A stretch of DNA of 41,435 bases from Clostridia bacterium (GTDB taxonomy: Bacteria; Bacillota; Clostridia; Oscillospirales; Acutalibacteraceae): positions 1 through 41,435 of the forward strand of contig JAFSIV010000022.1 of assembly GCA_017439585.1 (NCBI GenBank), given 5' to 3'. The position numbers were made by a program, and so were the translations under genes. The notes under the pieces were generated by a model that worked only from the letters and a program-made list of their open reading frames with translations, was not told the DNA's origin and made no database searches. This document shows positions 8,263 to 16,492 of the stretch, piece after piece (position 1 is the stretch's first letter; each line of letters opens with the position of its first letter).

Positions 8263-8279
8263 TGTCTGCAAAGCAGACA
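8263..8279. other. Small GC-rich hairpin
   Basis: TGTCTGC/GCAGACA with a 3-nt loop. Just beyond it, 8287-8376 is an AT-rich stretch with several repeats of TATCTATTATCT and its complement (for example 8295-8315 and 8342-8372) that could form an imperfect long stem. No gene is seen in 8165-8376. Confidence 0.45.
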
Positions 8280-8376
8280 CCGAAACTTTTATCTCATATC
8301 TATTATCTTTTATCTGGAAAAGTTGCTTAATGTTTTAGAGAATAGATAAAAGAGAAGAGATAATAGATAAGAGTAC

Positions 8377-8412
8377 AAAAAGAAAAAGTCGCTAAAAAGC
8401 GACTTTTCTTTT
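8377..8412 (-). terminator. Intrinsic terminator of the tRNA-Thr/tRNA-Tyr operon
   Basis: AAAAGTCGCT (8384-8393) and AGCGACTTTT (8398-8407) form a 10-bp stem with a 4-nt loop. On the minus strand it follows the CCA of tRNA-Tyr directly and ends in TTTTTCTTTTTG. Confidence 0.85.
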
Positions 8413-8497
8413 TGGTGGGAGAGGACGGATTCGAACCATCGAAGCGAAACGCAGCAGATTTACAGTCTGTCCCCTTTGGCCACTCGGGAACTCTCCC
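8413..8497 (-). tRNA. tRNA-Tyr (GTA)
   Basis: An 85-nt class II tRNA with a long variable arm. Acceptor GGGAGAG pairs with CTCTCCC, discriminator A, CCA encoded at 8413-8415. The anticodon region CAGACTGTAAATCTG gives GTA (Tyr). It is second in the operon after tRNA-Thr. Confidence 0.95.
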
Positions 8498-8530
8498 ATA
8501 TTAATTTTTGCTTTAAACTCCTAAAAAGCA

Positions 8531-8714
8531 TGGAGCTGGTGGACGGACGCAGCCTTTTAAAAAAAGTCTGCCGCGCTCGGCGACCGCTTTGCAGTACCCG
8601 CCTTCGCGCTTCGCGGTTAAAAATATCTCACCGAGATATTTTCTTAACACCGCTCACCCTCACAGGCTTCGAGTCCGATTAAAGACTCAAAAAACTTGGA
8701 GCTGGTGGACGGAC
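8531..8714 (-). repeat. 18-bp direct repeat of the tRNA-Thr 3' end bounding a 166-bp unit
   Basis: The sequence TGGAGCTGGTGGACGGAC occurs at 8697-8714, where it is the CCA end, acceptor and T-arm part of tRNA-Thr, and again exactly at 8531-8548. The 148 bp between are locally GC-richer than the surroundings and contain a stem TTAAAAATATCTC/GAGATATTTTCTTAA (about 8617-8647) and a small GAGTC/GACTC hairpin (8671-8688). No coding sequence is evident. Confidence 0.75.
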
Positions 8715-8772
8715 TCGAACCCCCGACCTGCTGATTACAAATCAGCTGCTCTACCAACTGAGCTACACCAGC
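8697..8772 (-). tRNA. tRNA-Thr (TGT)
   Basis: A 76-nt tRNA: acceptor GCTGGTG pairs with CACCAGC, discriminator T, encoded CCA at 8697-8699. The anticodon stem GCTGA/TCAGC encloses TTTGTAA, giving TGT (Thr). It is the first gene of the tRNA-Thr/tRNA-Tyr operon. Confidence 0.95.
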
Positions 8773-8791
8773 ATTTTTAAAGCGCCTAAAT

Positions 8792-8820
8792 AATATACCA
8801 CGAAAGTATATAAATGTCAA
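8792..8820 (-). promoter_or_regulatory. Sigma-A promoter of the tRNA-Thr/tRNA-Tyr operon
   Basis: Minus strand TTGACA (8815-8820), 17-bp spacer, TATATT (8792-8797), 19 bp before the tRNA 5' end. Confidence 0.82.
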
Positions 8821-8978
8821 GCAAATTTTGCAAAAATCGTTTAATATTTTTCAAAAAAGATTTTTCACTATTTTGAGCTTTCGTCATAATATGTTATTGA
8901 AGCAGTACGGGAGTGGTAATACGCACCCTTTGAAAATGACCTCCCTACACACTTCATATTCTGATAGGAGGCATATAT

Positions 8979-9803
8979 ATGGCAGATTTAAACAACCAAA
9001 GCAGGCCGGACGGCAACTTTAAAGAAGCGGTTTGTATTGATGCCGGCAGAATTTATGATTCTTGCTGCGATAGAGATTGTCTTGAAGATTTAAGATGTTT
9101 CTTTTTACCTGAGGCGCAAGAGCTTATAAATAATGCCGTTAGCGTTAGACTTCGCAATGCAAAGGTACTTAATGTTTCAATTAATGTTGAGCCGGTTAAT
9201 TTCAACAAGGGCTTCTATTCCTGTGATTTAACCTTTTTCTTTTTGCTTGATTTCGACCTTTACACCTCACCGAACACCTGTCCTGTAAGCATTACGGGTA
9301 TCACCTCTTACAGCAAGCGGGTTATTTTATACGGTAGCGACGGAAATGTTAAGGTATTTTCTTCTACCGCTTGTTCTTCCTGCGAGGACGAAGCAAGCGC
9401 ACCGATTAAAACCTCGAACTGTCCTAAATGCGTGGTACAGGTGGTTGAACCGATACCGCTTTCTGCTCGAATTGGCGAAATTCATAATTGCTATGAGAAT
9501 TTATGCTGTGTTCCCAAAAATATTTGCGATTGCATAGGCGGAAATGTGGTTACAAATGTTAGCAATGGCAGTCCTGCAATCTTTGCATCGATAGGTTTGT
9601 TCTCAATAGTTCAATTAGTTCGCAATGTTCAGATGTTAATACCTGTATACGATTTCTGTTTACCCGAAAAGACCTGCACAGGAACTACCGAAGGTCCTTG
9701 CGATGCGTTTAAGAAAATCAAGTTCCCGACCGATGACTTTTTCCCGCCCCAAGCTCCCTGTTCAGACTGCGGATGCTGCGGCTCGGATAACGTGGAAAGC
9801 TGA
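8979..9803 (+). CDS. Cysteine-rich conserved clostridial protein, possibly spore-associated
   Basis: 274 residues without signal peptide or membrane segments. Cysteines cluster in motifs such as YDSCCDRDCLEDLRC (about 26-40), CSSCEDE, NCPKC, CYENLCC, ICDC and CSDCGCCG at the C terminus. From memory, similar proteins starting with VCIDAGRIYDSC-type sequence occur widely in spore-forming Clostridia as hypothetical proteins. A spore-coat or other disulfide or metal-linked structural role is my guess from the Cys content, not shown. The ATG is preceded by ATAGGAGG with ideal spacing. It is monocistronic: tRNA promoter upstream on the other strand, terminator at 9846-9878 downstream. Confidence 0.8.
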   Translation: MADLNNQSRPDGNFKEAVCIDAGRIYDSCCDRDCLEDLRCFFLPEAQELINNAVSVRLRNAKVLNVSINVEPVNFNKGFYSCDLTFFFLLDFDLYTSPNTCPVSITGITSYSKRVILYGSDGNVKVFSSTACSSCEDEASAPIKTSNCPKCVVQVVEPIPLSARIGEIHNCYENLCCVPKNICDCIGGNVVTNVSNGSPAIFASIGLFSIVQLVRNVQMLIPVYDFCLPEKTCTGTTEGPCDAFKKIKFPTDDFFPPQAPCSDCGCCGSDNVES

Positions 9804-9845
9804 TTATTAAAATTTGACCTTTAAAATAGGTTTAGATTAAAAAAC

Positions 9846-9878
9846 AAGGCTGTCTCATAAAAATGAGTCAGCCTTTTA
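9846..9878 (+). terminator. Intrinsic terminator of the Cys-rich protein gene
   Basis: AAGGCTGTCTCAT (9846-9858) pairs with ATGAGTCAGCCTT (9863-9875) with one mismatch, followed by TTAAC. Confidence 0.75.
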
Positions 9879-9935
9879 ACATAACGAAAAGAATGATTTT
9901 TGGTTGGATATAATACAAAATCATAGAGATTTTAT

Positions 9936-10172
9936 ATTGTCGCTCGTGTCGCGACTGGCACACCCTTTCTTATGTAGGCGAAAAGAAAGGGTGGAAAGAT
10001 TCGCCTAAGGGGGAATTTCGATTTCCCACTTAGGTGTCAAATGAAAAATTGTATAGAAACGCCGCCAAAGAGTGAAAACGGTGTTTTCAATTTGGCGGCA
10101 AGTTAGGTTTGAGGTTATAGCCTGTTTTCCGACACCTTAACCCCCTTAAACGACAAGGGCTTTGCCCTTGAC
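9936..10172 (+). repeat. Dispersed five-hairpin repeat, copy A
   Basis: The first of three related copies in the window. In order: GTCGC/GCGAC hairpin with a 7-nt loop, ACCCTTTCTT/AAGAAAGGGT hairpin, a stem CGCCTAAGGGGGA/TCCCACTTAGGTG, a long stem GCCGCCAAA...TTGGCGGC with inner GAAAAC/GTTTTC, then CAAGGGC/GCCCTTG. No start codon with a ribosome site and no sizeable ORF are seen. It fills most of the 9804-10237 gap between convergent genes; the rest of that gap is the terminator and AT-rich sequence. Confidence 0.85.
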
Positions 10173-10237
10173 CTATTTGCGAGTAGTTAAGACTGGGAAT
10201 AAAATATCTATTCAATAGATGAGTGAATATTTTTAAT

Positions 10238-11722
10238 TTAATTTTCTAATGAAGAACTGTCAAGCTCGGTATAGCTTGCAAAAAACTCTTTTAAAGCTTC
10301 AATATCCTTATTAATACCGCCTATTTTTTCGTTTTCAAAATTCATCGGCATAACAGGGTCATGCACCGAGAGTCTGAGCAAAAACCAACCGCTTTCGGTT
10401 GAAACTCTGATACCCTCGCGGTTATCATCGGCAACGGTGTATTTTTCGGGGTTATTTAAAGCGAACTGCTCTAAATCTTTAATGATTTTTTCACCGTATG
10501 CCTTGAAATCGGGGGTTTTTATATCAAAGCGAACTTCCTTTTCCTCGGCAGGCATTTTAACCTTATCAACAATAGCGTTAATATCGGTGCCGAGAGCGAG
10601 TTCAATTACTATTTTGGTAACCAAATATGCACCGTCATCAAGGAAAAAGTTTTCCTTTAAAGCGGCATGACCTGAGGTTTCGATAGCTAAGGGACATTCT
10701 TTACTCTCGTTTGTTAATTCTATCGCCTTATTTATAACATTTTTATAGCCTCGGCGATAGCGGTAATGGGTGCAGCCTAGCTCGTTTTGGAGAAAATCCT
10801 TTAAACCGTCGCTCGTAACCGAATCGGTAACAATATATGCATTTTCTTTGCCCTTGGAGGATATATATGCAGCAAGGGCGATAAGGCGATTGCGGTTTAT
10901 TTCTTTACCGAATTTATCAACACAGCCTGCGCGGTCAACATCGGTATCGAAAATAAGACCTAAATCGGCGCCCGATTCTTTAACCGCATCGCAAATGCTC
11001 TTCATAGCGGTTTTATCCTCTGGGTTTGGAATATGGTTGGGGAACATACCGTCAGGCTCTAAGAATTTACTGCCCTCTATATTAGCACCCAGCCTTGCGA
11101 GAACATCTCTCGCATAAAAACCGCCAACGCCGTTACCCGCGTCAACAACAATTTTATAGCCTTTGAGTGGCAAATCTTTTTCAGATTTACCTACTGCTTC
11201 GCAAATCATTCTTCTGAGTCTGCCGGCATATAGGGACATAAAGTTGATATTTGCAACAGTTCCTGCACAGTTGCAGATAATTTCCTCGCCATTATTTGCG
11301 AGTTTTACGATTTCTGAAATATCAGAACCGTCAAGTCCGCCCTCTCGGGTAAAAAATTTAAGACCGTTACGGTCAAACGGATGGTGGCTTGCGGTGATTT
11401 CGATAGCGGCATCGGTTCTTAAATCTATTGTTGACATAAACATAGCAGGGGTTGAGCAGAGACCGAAGTCAAGCACATTCACTCCCGCATTTATTAAAGC
11501 CTTGCGAACATTAGAGGAAATTTCTTCGCCTGTTATACGGGAATCATGTCCCACCGCGAATAAAAGCTCGTTAGGGCTTTTCTCGAATTTATTAATATAC
11601 CAAACAACAAAAGCGGCAGTTATATCGTATACTGCCTCAGAGGTTAAATTAACCTCTTTTCCTCCAAGACTGCTTGCAATACCGCGGATATCGGTACCGC
11701 TTTTTAAAGAACTGTAATCCAT
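10238..11722 (-). CDS. Phosphomannomutase/phosphoglucomutase
   Basis: A 494-residue alpha-D-phosphohexomutase interconverting hexose 1- and 6-phosphates for cell-surface sugar and glycogen metabolism. The phosphoserine loop is TASHHPFDRNG (Ser at about 112), the metal loop DTDVDR (Asp 259, 261, 263), and the sugar-binding loop ETSGH (348-352). The C-terminal domain has the phosphate-binding region around STESGWFLLRLS. The active loop reads SHHP where SHNP is usual. The length fits the ManB/Pgm (COG1109) group. Choosing between mannose and glucose substrates is not possible by eye. The ATG follows GAAAGG, and a 40-codon gene ends 12 bp upstream. Confidence 0.9.
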   Translation of the reverse strand: MDYSSLKSGTDIRGIASSLGGKEVNLTSEAVYDITAAFVVWYINKFEKSPNELLFAVGHDSRITGEEISSNVRKALINAGVNVLDFGLCSTPAMFMSTIDLRTDAAIEITASHHPFDRNGLKFFTREGGLDGSDISEIVKLANNGEEIICNCAGTVANINFMSLYAGRLRRMICEAVGKSEKDLPLKGYKIVVDAGNGVGGFYARDVLARLGANIEGSKFLEPDGMFPNHIPNPEDKTAMKSICDAVKESGADLGLIFDTDVDRAGCVDKFGKEINRNRLIALAAYISSKGKENAYIVTDSVTSDGLKDFLQNELGCTHYRYRRGYKNVINKAIELTNESKECPLAIETSGHAALKENFFLDDGAYLVTKIVIELALGTDINAIVDKVKMPAEEKEVRFDIKTPDFKAYGEKIIKDLEQFALNNPEKYTVADDNREGIRVSTESGWFLLRLSVHDPVMPMNFENEKIGGINKDIEALKEFFASYTELDSSSLEN

Positions 11723-11734
11723 AGTAAATCCTTT

Positions 11735-11857
11735 CTATGCGCCGAAAAAGAATCTTGCCGAGATATATCCAATCCCCAAAAGAGCTAAGACCGACACAGT
11801 ATAAATCAATGATTTTAAAAATAGTTTTAATGATGTTTTATCAGTTTTATTATTCAA
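11735..11857 (-). CDS. 40-residue single-pass membrane microprotein
   Basis: Read from TTG 11855-11857 to TAG 11735-11737: a basic N terminus (NNKTDKTSLKLFLKS) then one hydrophobic helix (LIYTVSVLALLGIGYISARF) and a short tail. The ribosome binding site GAGGTG (11865-11870) is well placed. The gene ends 12 bp before the phosphohexomutase start, so the two are likely co-transcribed. No family was recognised. It could be a membrane-tethering or regulatory partner, or a small orphan; only the start signal and hydrophobic pattern support it. Confidence 0.5.
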   Translation of the reverse strand: MNNKTDKTSLKLFLKSLIYTVSVLALLGIGYISARFFFGA

Positions 11858-11919
11858 TAGCCTACACCTCAAAAGAAGTTTTGGCAAAATTTTAAAATTT
11901 TAAACCTCGGGAGAAATTT

Positions 11920-12438
11920 ATGACCGTTTACGAAATACATAAAAATCGGCTTAAAATAAAGCTTAGCGATACAGAGGTTTTAGCTCTTTTCGGAAGCTAT
12001 ACGAAGCTTTTTGAAATGAAAAAAGAAACTAAAATTTTAATAAGTCTATTGCTTAAAGATATTTTGGCTAAGCGAAATAAAGGCTTTAAAAACGGAAAAA
12101 TATCTGCCGATTTAAAGGTTATAAAAAATTTCGGCTGCGAAATTTATATTTTTTGCAGCGAAGAGCCTAAAAGCCAAGCTGCCGTTTTTGAATTTAAGAG
12201 TTTTGAAAATTTAATAGGTGGAATTAAAGTCTTAAAAGAAACCGAAATTGAAAGCTCGCTTTATAAATATAATGATTGCTATTATCTCATAGCAGATAAC
12301 GGGATTTCAGATTTTCCGATAAATGATTTTTATTCTTTTCGAACCGAGTCTTATGTATTTTTAGAAAAGGTTAAAGAATACGGAAAAATGATAATTAAGG
12401 AAAACGCGGTTAAGCTTTTAGCCGAGACTTTTAATTAG
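11920..12438 (+). CDS. MecA-like adaptor protein (putative)
   Basis: 172 residues. The N-terminal segment (VYEIHKNRLKIKLSDTEVLA) and the C-terminal half, with SLYKYNDCYYLIADN, YSFRTESYVFLEKVKEYGKM and IIKENAVKLL, resemble MecA, the adaptor that delivers substrates to ClpC for degradation. Similarity is weak by eye and the acidic linker typical of Bacillus MecA is short or absent, so this may be a divergent clostridial member. The ATG follows CGGGAG. Its 3' end overlaps the convergent rpe gene by 21 bp, so neither gene has room for its own terminator beyond the stop. Confidence 0.55.
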   Translation: MTVYEIHKNRLKIKLSDTEVLALFGSYTKLFEMKKETKILISLLLKDILAKRNKGFKNGKISADLKVIKNFGCEIYIFCSEEPKSQAAVFEFKSFENLIGGIKVLKETEIESSLYKYNDCYYLIADNGISDFPINDFYSFRTESYVFLEKVKEYGKMIIKENAVKLLAETFN

Positions 12439-13065
12439 CTTAACATTTTCTTCCATTTGCTCAGAGAAAACAAAGCTTCCTGCAACCAAGACATCTGCGC
12501 CGGCTTTAACTGCCAAAGGCGCAGTTTCTTTATTTATGCCACCGTCAACCTCTAACATAATGTCAAGCCCTAATCGGTCAATTTCGCGTCTTAAAACAGT
12601 TAACTTATCCAAAGCCGAGGTTAAAAATTTCTGACCGCCAAAGCCTGGTTCTACCGACATAACCAAAACCATATCGCAAAGAGGCAAGAGGTCAAAAATT
12701 TCTTCGGGAGCGGTGCAGGGTTTAATGGTGATACAGGATTTAATACCATAAGAACGGATTTGCTTTAAGGTTTCGGCATTATCGCTTCCTGCTTCATAAT
12801 GAAATCCTAAAATATCGGAGCACTCTGCAAAATCCTTTATGTATCTATGAGGCTCGGTTATCATTAAATGAACATCTAAGGGAAGCTTGGTGTGCTTTCT
12901 GATAGATTTTATAATCGGAACACCGAAAGAAATGTTTGGAACAAAAATACCATCCATAACATCGAGGTGAAGCATATCAGTGCCCGCTTTTTCCAAGCGC
13001 TCAATATCCTTTGCTAATTCTAGAAAATCAGATGTTAACACAGAAGGAGAAATTTTAACCGACAT
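12418..13065 (-). CDS. rpe: Ribulose-phosphate 3-epimerase
   Basis: A 215-residue TIM-barrel enzyme interconverting ribulose 5-phosphate and xylulose 5-phosphate in the pentose phosphate pathway. Diagnostic motifs: ISPSVLTSDF at the start, LHLDVMDGIFVPNISFG, HLMI, MSVEPGFGGQKF and EVDGGI. Metal-binding His and Asp residues are in place. In Bacillus subtilis rpe follows rsgA in the prkC cluster; here it stands alone with its own promoter, about 16 kb away from rsgA. It overlaps the convergent mecA-like gene at the 3' end by 21 bp. Confidence 0.95.
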   Translation of the reverse strand: MSVKISPSVLTSDFLELAKDIERLEKAGTDMLHLDVMDGIFVPNISFGVPIIKSIRKHTKLPLDVHLMITEPHRYIKDFAECSDILGFHYEAGSDNAETLKQIRSYGIKSCITIKPCTAPEEIFDLLPLCDMVLVMSVEPGFGGQKFLTSALDKLTVLRREIDRLGLDIMLEVDGGINKETAPLAVKAGADVLVAGSFVFSEQMEENVKLIKSLG

Positions 13066-13118
13066 TTTTTAAACCATCCTATAAATATATGTATAAATTT
13101 TTGTATTTTTATGTATAA

Positions 13119-13147
13119 ATTTTAATATATTTTAATTGTTTTGTCAA
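13119..13147 (-). promoter_or_regulatory. Sigma-A promoter of rpe
   Basis: Minus strand TTGACA (13142-13147), 17-bp spacer, TAAAAT (13119-13124). The leader contains two copies of ATGTATAAATTT (13089-13100 and 13111-13122) 22 bp apart, the second touching the -10 box. Confidence 0.75.
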
Positions 13148-13193
13148 TATATAGTATATGCAAAAAAATTAATACATAAAGTTTAAAATTTTC

Positions 13194-13222
13194 TTGACAA
13201 ATAAAGAGTTTTTTGCTAAAAT
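13194..13222 (+). promoter_or_regulatory. Sigma-A promoter of the rplU-prp-rpmA operon
   Basis: TTGACA (13194-13199), 17-bp spacer, TAAAAT (13217-13222). It is followed by a leader of about 90 nt. Confidence 0.85.
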
Positions 13223-13227
13223 GGTTA

Positions 13228-13319
13228 AGCCGCATATTGTGGGCTTTTTAAGTTGCGCCCGAAAAATTGGGTGTGCGCCTATTGTAGCGAGACTGTAAAA
13301 TGATGGCAGGTGTAAAAAA
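13228..13319 (+). ncRNA. Structured leader of rplU (L21-leader type)
   Basis: The leader between promoter and L21 start contains an AAGCC/GGCTT hairpin (about 13227-13249), a GCGCCC/GGGTGTGCGC hairpin (about 13255-13277) and a purine-rich 3' part up to GGCAGGTG. Position and layout fit the ribosomal protein L21 leader known from Firmicutes, which is thought to mediate autoregulation. The assignment is by position and hairpins, not by a model search. Confidence 0.6.
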
Positions 13320-13625
13320 ATGTACGCAATTATTGAGACCGGCGGCAAGCAGTACCGTGTTCAAAACGGAGACGTTATCTATGTTGAGAAGCTCGGCGCC
13401 GAGGTTGACGAGGAAGTTACTTTCGACAAGGTTGTTGCTGTTAGTAACAGAACTTTAAAGGTTGGTAAGCCTTATGTGAAGGATGCTTTCGTTAAGGGTA
13501 CCGTTTTAAAGAACGGCAAGGGTAAGAAGATTACCGTTTTCACTTACAAACCCAAGAAAAGCAGCTCACGCAAAATGGGCCACAGACAGCCTTACACTAA
13601 GGTACAAATTACCGAAATCGGTTAA
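13320..13625 (+). CDS. rplU: 50S ribosomal protein L21
   Basis: A 101-residue protein with the L21 start [20 protein letters not shown] and the C-terminal [14 protein letters not shown] signature, full length for the family. It is a 23S rRNA-binding large-subunit protein. First gene of the L21-Prp-L27 operon; the leader upstream probably provides feedback control. Confidence 0.98.
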   Translation: MYAIIETGGKQYRVQNGDVIYVEKLGAEVDEEVTFDKVVAVSNRTLKVGKPYVKDAFVKGTVLKNGKGKKITVFTYKPKKSSSRKMGHRQPYTKVQITEIG

Positions 13626-13630
13626 TTGGT

Positions 13631-13951
13631 ATGACTAGTGTGAAGTTTTTGATTGACGGAAAAGGTCTTTATGGCTTTTGCGTCAAGGGTCACAGTTCGA
13701 AAGATTGTGGCGATGAGACCGGTAAAATCGTATGCGCGGCGGTTTCCTCAGCTTGCTATATGGCAGCTAATACTATAACCGAAATTATAGGAGACGAGGC
13801 AAACGCAGTTGTTGACGATGCATTAATGGAATTTAAGGTTTTAAATCCAACCGATAGTTCGGTTAAGGTTTTAGAGGGCTTAAAGCTTCATTTAGAGGAA
13901 TTATCCGGTCAATACAGTAATAACATAACTATATTCGGAGGTGCAAAATAA
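13631..13951 (+). CDS. prp: Ribosomal-processing cysteine protease Prp
   Basis: A 106-residue protease that removes the N-terminal extension of L27 in Firmicutes and relatives. The catalytic His is in KGHSS (about residue 21) and the catalytic Cys in [10 protein letters not shown] (about residue 35). The L27 encoded immediately downstream has the matching extension, so substrate and enzyme are co-encoded. Spacing is tight: 5 bp after rplU, and its stop overlaps the rpmA start by one base. The ribosome binding site is weak, so translational coupling to rplU is likely. Confidence 0.93.
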   Translation: MTSVKFLIDGKGLYGFCVKGHSSKDCGDETGKIVCAAVSSACYMAANTITEIIGDEANAVVDDALMEFKVLNPTDSSVKVLEGLKLHLEELSGQYSNNITIFGGAK

Positions 13952-14235
13952 TGTTAAAGCTTAATATTCAGTTGTTCGCTCATAAAAAAGGTGTGGGTTC
14001 AACCAAGAACGGCCGTGATAGTGAGTCCAAGAGACTTGGTGTAAAGCGTGCAGACGGTCAGTTTGTTTTGGCAGGCAACATTCTTGTTCGCCAAAGAGGA
14101 ACTCATATCCACGCAGGCAACAATGTTGGCCGTGGCTCTGACGATACTCTTTTTGCTCTTATCGACGGTAAGGTAAAATTCGAGCGTGTAGGCAGAGACC
14201 GTAAACAGGTAAGTATTTACGCTGTTGAGCAGTAA
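13951..14235 (+). CDS. rpmA: 50S ribosomal protein L27 with cleavable N-terminal extension
   Basis: 94 residues. The N terminus [18 protein letters not shown] contains the Prp recognition sequence; cleavage after Phe 9 leaves a mature protein starting AHKKG, whose tail reaches the peptidyl transferase centre. The rest matches L27 ([30 protein letters not shown]). The ATG follows GGAGG at a good distance. Confidence 0.98.
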   Translation: MLKLNIQLFAHKKGVGSTKNGRDSESKRLGVKRADGQFVLAGNILVRQRGTHIHAGNNVGRGSDDTLFALIDGKVKFERVGRDRKQVSIYAVEQ

Positions 14236-14241
14236 TTTTTA

Positions 14242-14279
14242 AAATCCGGCGGCTAGCAGCTGACCGGATTTATTTTTTA
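14242..14279 (+). terminator. Intrinsic terminator after rpmA
   Basis: AAATCCGG (14242-14249) pairs with CCGGATTT (14264-14271), with a small inner hairpin, then ATTTTTTAT. It separates the ribosomal operon from the zinc-ribbon and obgE genes, probably allowing some read-through since no strong promoter is seen after it. Confidence 0.7.
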
Positions 14280-14299
14280 TTTTGAAAGGATTATGGCTT

Positions 14300-15957
<1,658 letters not shown>

Positions 15958-15967
15958 GGTGAGTTAA

Positions 15968-16360
15968 ATGGAAAATGTGAATTTGCTAAGCCCTTCGGTT
16001 TTAGCTTTTGTCGGAGATGCGGTTTACGGGCTTTATGTCAGAACAAAGCTTGCAGAGGTTAACCGACCGTCAGGTGAGCTTCATAAGCTTTCGGTAAAAT
16101 TGGTTAGCGCGCCTGCGCAGGCCAAGGCTTACGCTATTATAGAGGATAAACTTTCAGAAAAAGAAATTTCTATTTTCAAAAGAGGAAGAAATTTCCATAC
16201 CTCATCTGCTCCTAAAAGCGCAACTAAGGGAGAATATCATACTGCGACAGGTCTGGAATCCCTTTTTGGATACCTTTATTTAGAGGGCAATACTGCAAGG
16301 GCAGACGAGTTGTTTAATATAATATGGATTGGTATGAACCAAAATCAGACCGAGAATTAG
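15968..16360 (+). CDS. mrnC: Mini-ribonuclease III
   Basis: A 130-residue RNase III catalytic domain without the dsRNA-binding domain, which matures 23S rRNA ends in Firmicutes. The active-site signature is FVGDAVYGLYVRTKL, with the second acidic cluster in GLESLFGYLYLEGN. It is usually found near cysS; here it is the last gene after obgE, followed by a terminator. The ATG follows GGGTGAG 5-6 nt upstream. Confidence 0.92.
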   Translation: MENVNLLSPSVLAFVGDAVYGLYVRTKLAEVNRPSGELHKLSVKLVSAPAQAKAYAIIEDKLSEKEISIFKRGRNFHTSSAPKSATKGEYHTATGLESLFGYLYLEGNTARADELFNIIWIGMNQNQTEN

Positions 16361-16380
16361 ACTTTATAAATATAAAAATT

Positions 16381-16418
16381 TCGTATTTTTGGTAAAAATG
16401 CTGAAAATACGATTTTTT
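16381..16418 (+). terminator. Intrinsic terminator after mrnC
   Basis: TCGTATTTT (16381-16389) pairs with AAAATACGA (16404-16412), followed by TTTTTTC. Confidence 0.75.
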
Positions 16419-16429
16419 CAAAAAAACAC

Positions 16430-16458
16430 TTTACAACTTTATCTTAATAAAGTATAAT
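16430..16458 (+). promoter_or_regulatory. Sigma-A promoter of the amino acid ABC transporter operon
   Basis: TTTACA (16430-16435), 17-bp spacer, TATAAT (16453-16458), 35 bp before the start codon of the binding protein gene. Confidence 0.8.
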
Positions 16459-16492
16459 AGCAACATCAACTAAATTTTAAGGAGAAATTGAA

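Noticed and set aside
8881-8930. Sigma-E or sigma-G promoter for the Cys-rich gene
   Set aside because: GTCATAATA resembles a sigma-E -35 box, but no acceptable -10 element follows at the right distance.
8476-9022. Several plus-strand ORFs across the tRNA-Thr/tRNA-Tyr region
   Set aside because: They run antisense through tRNA genes and their promoter, have no ribosome site and encode no recognisable protein.
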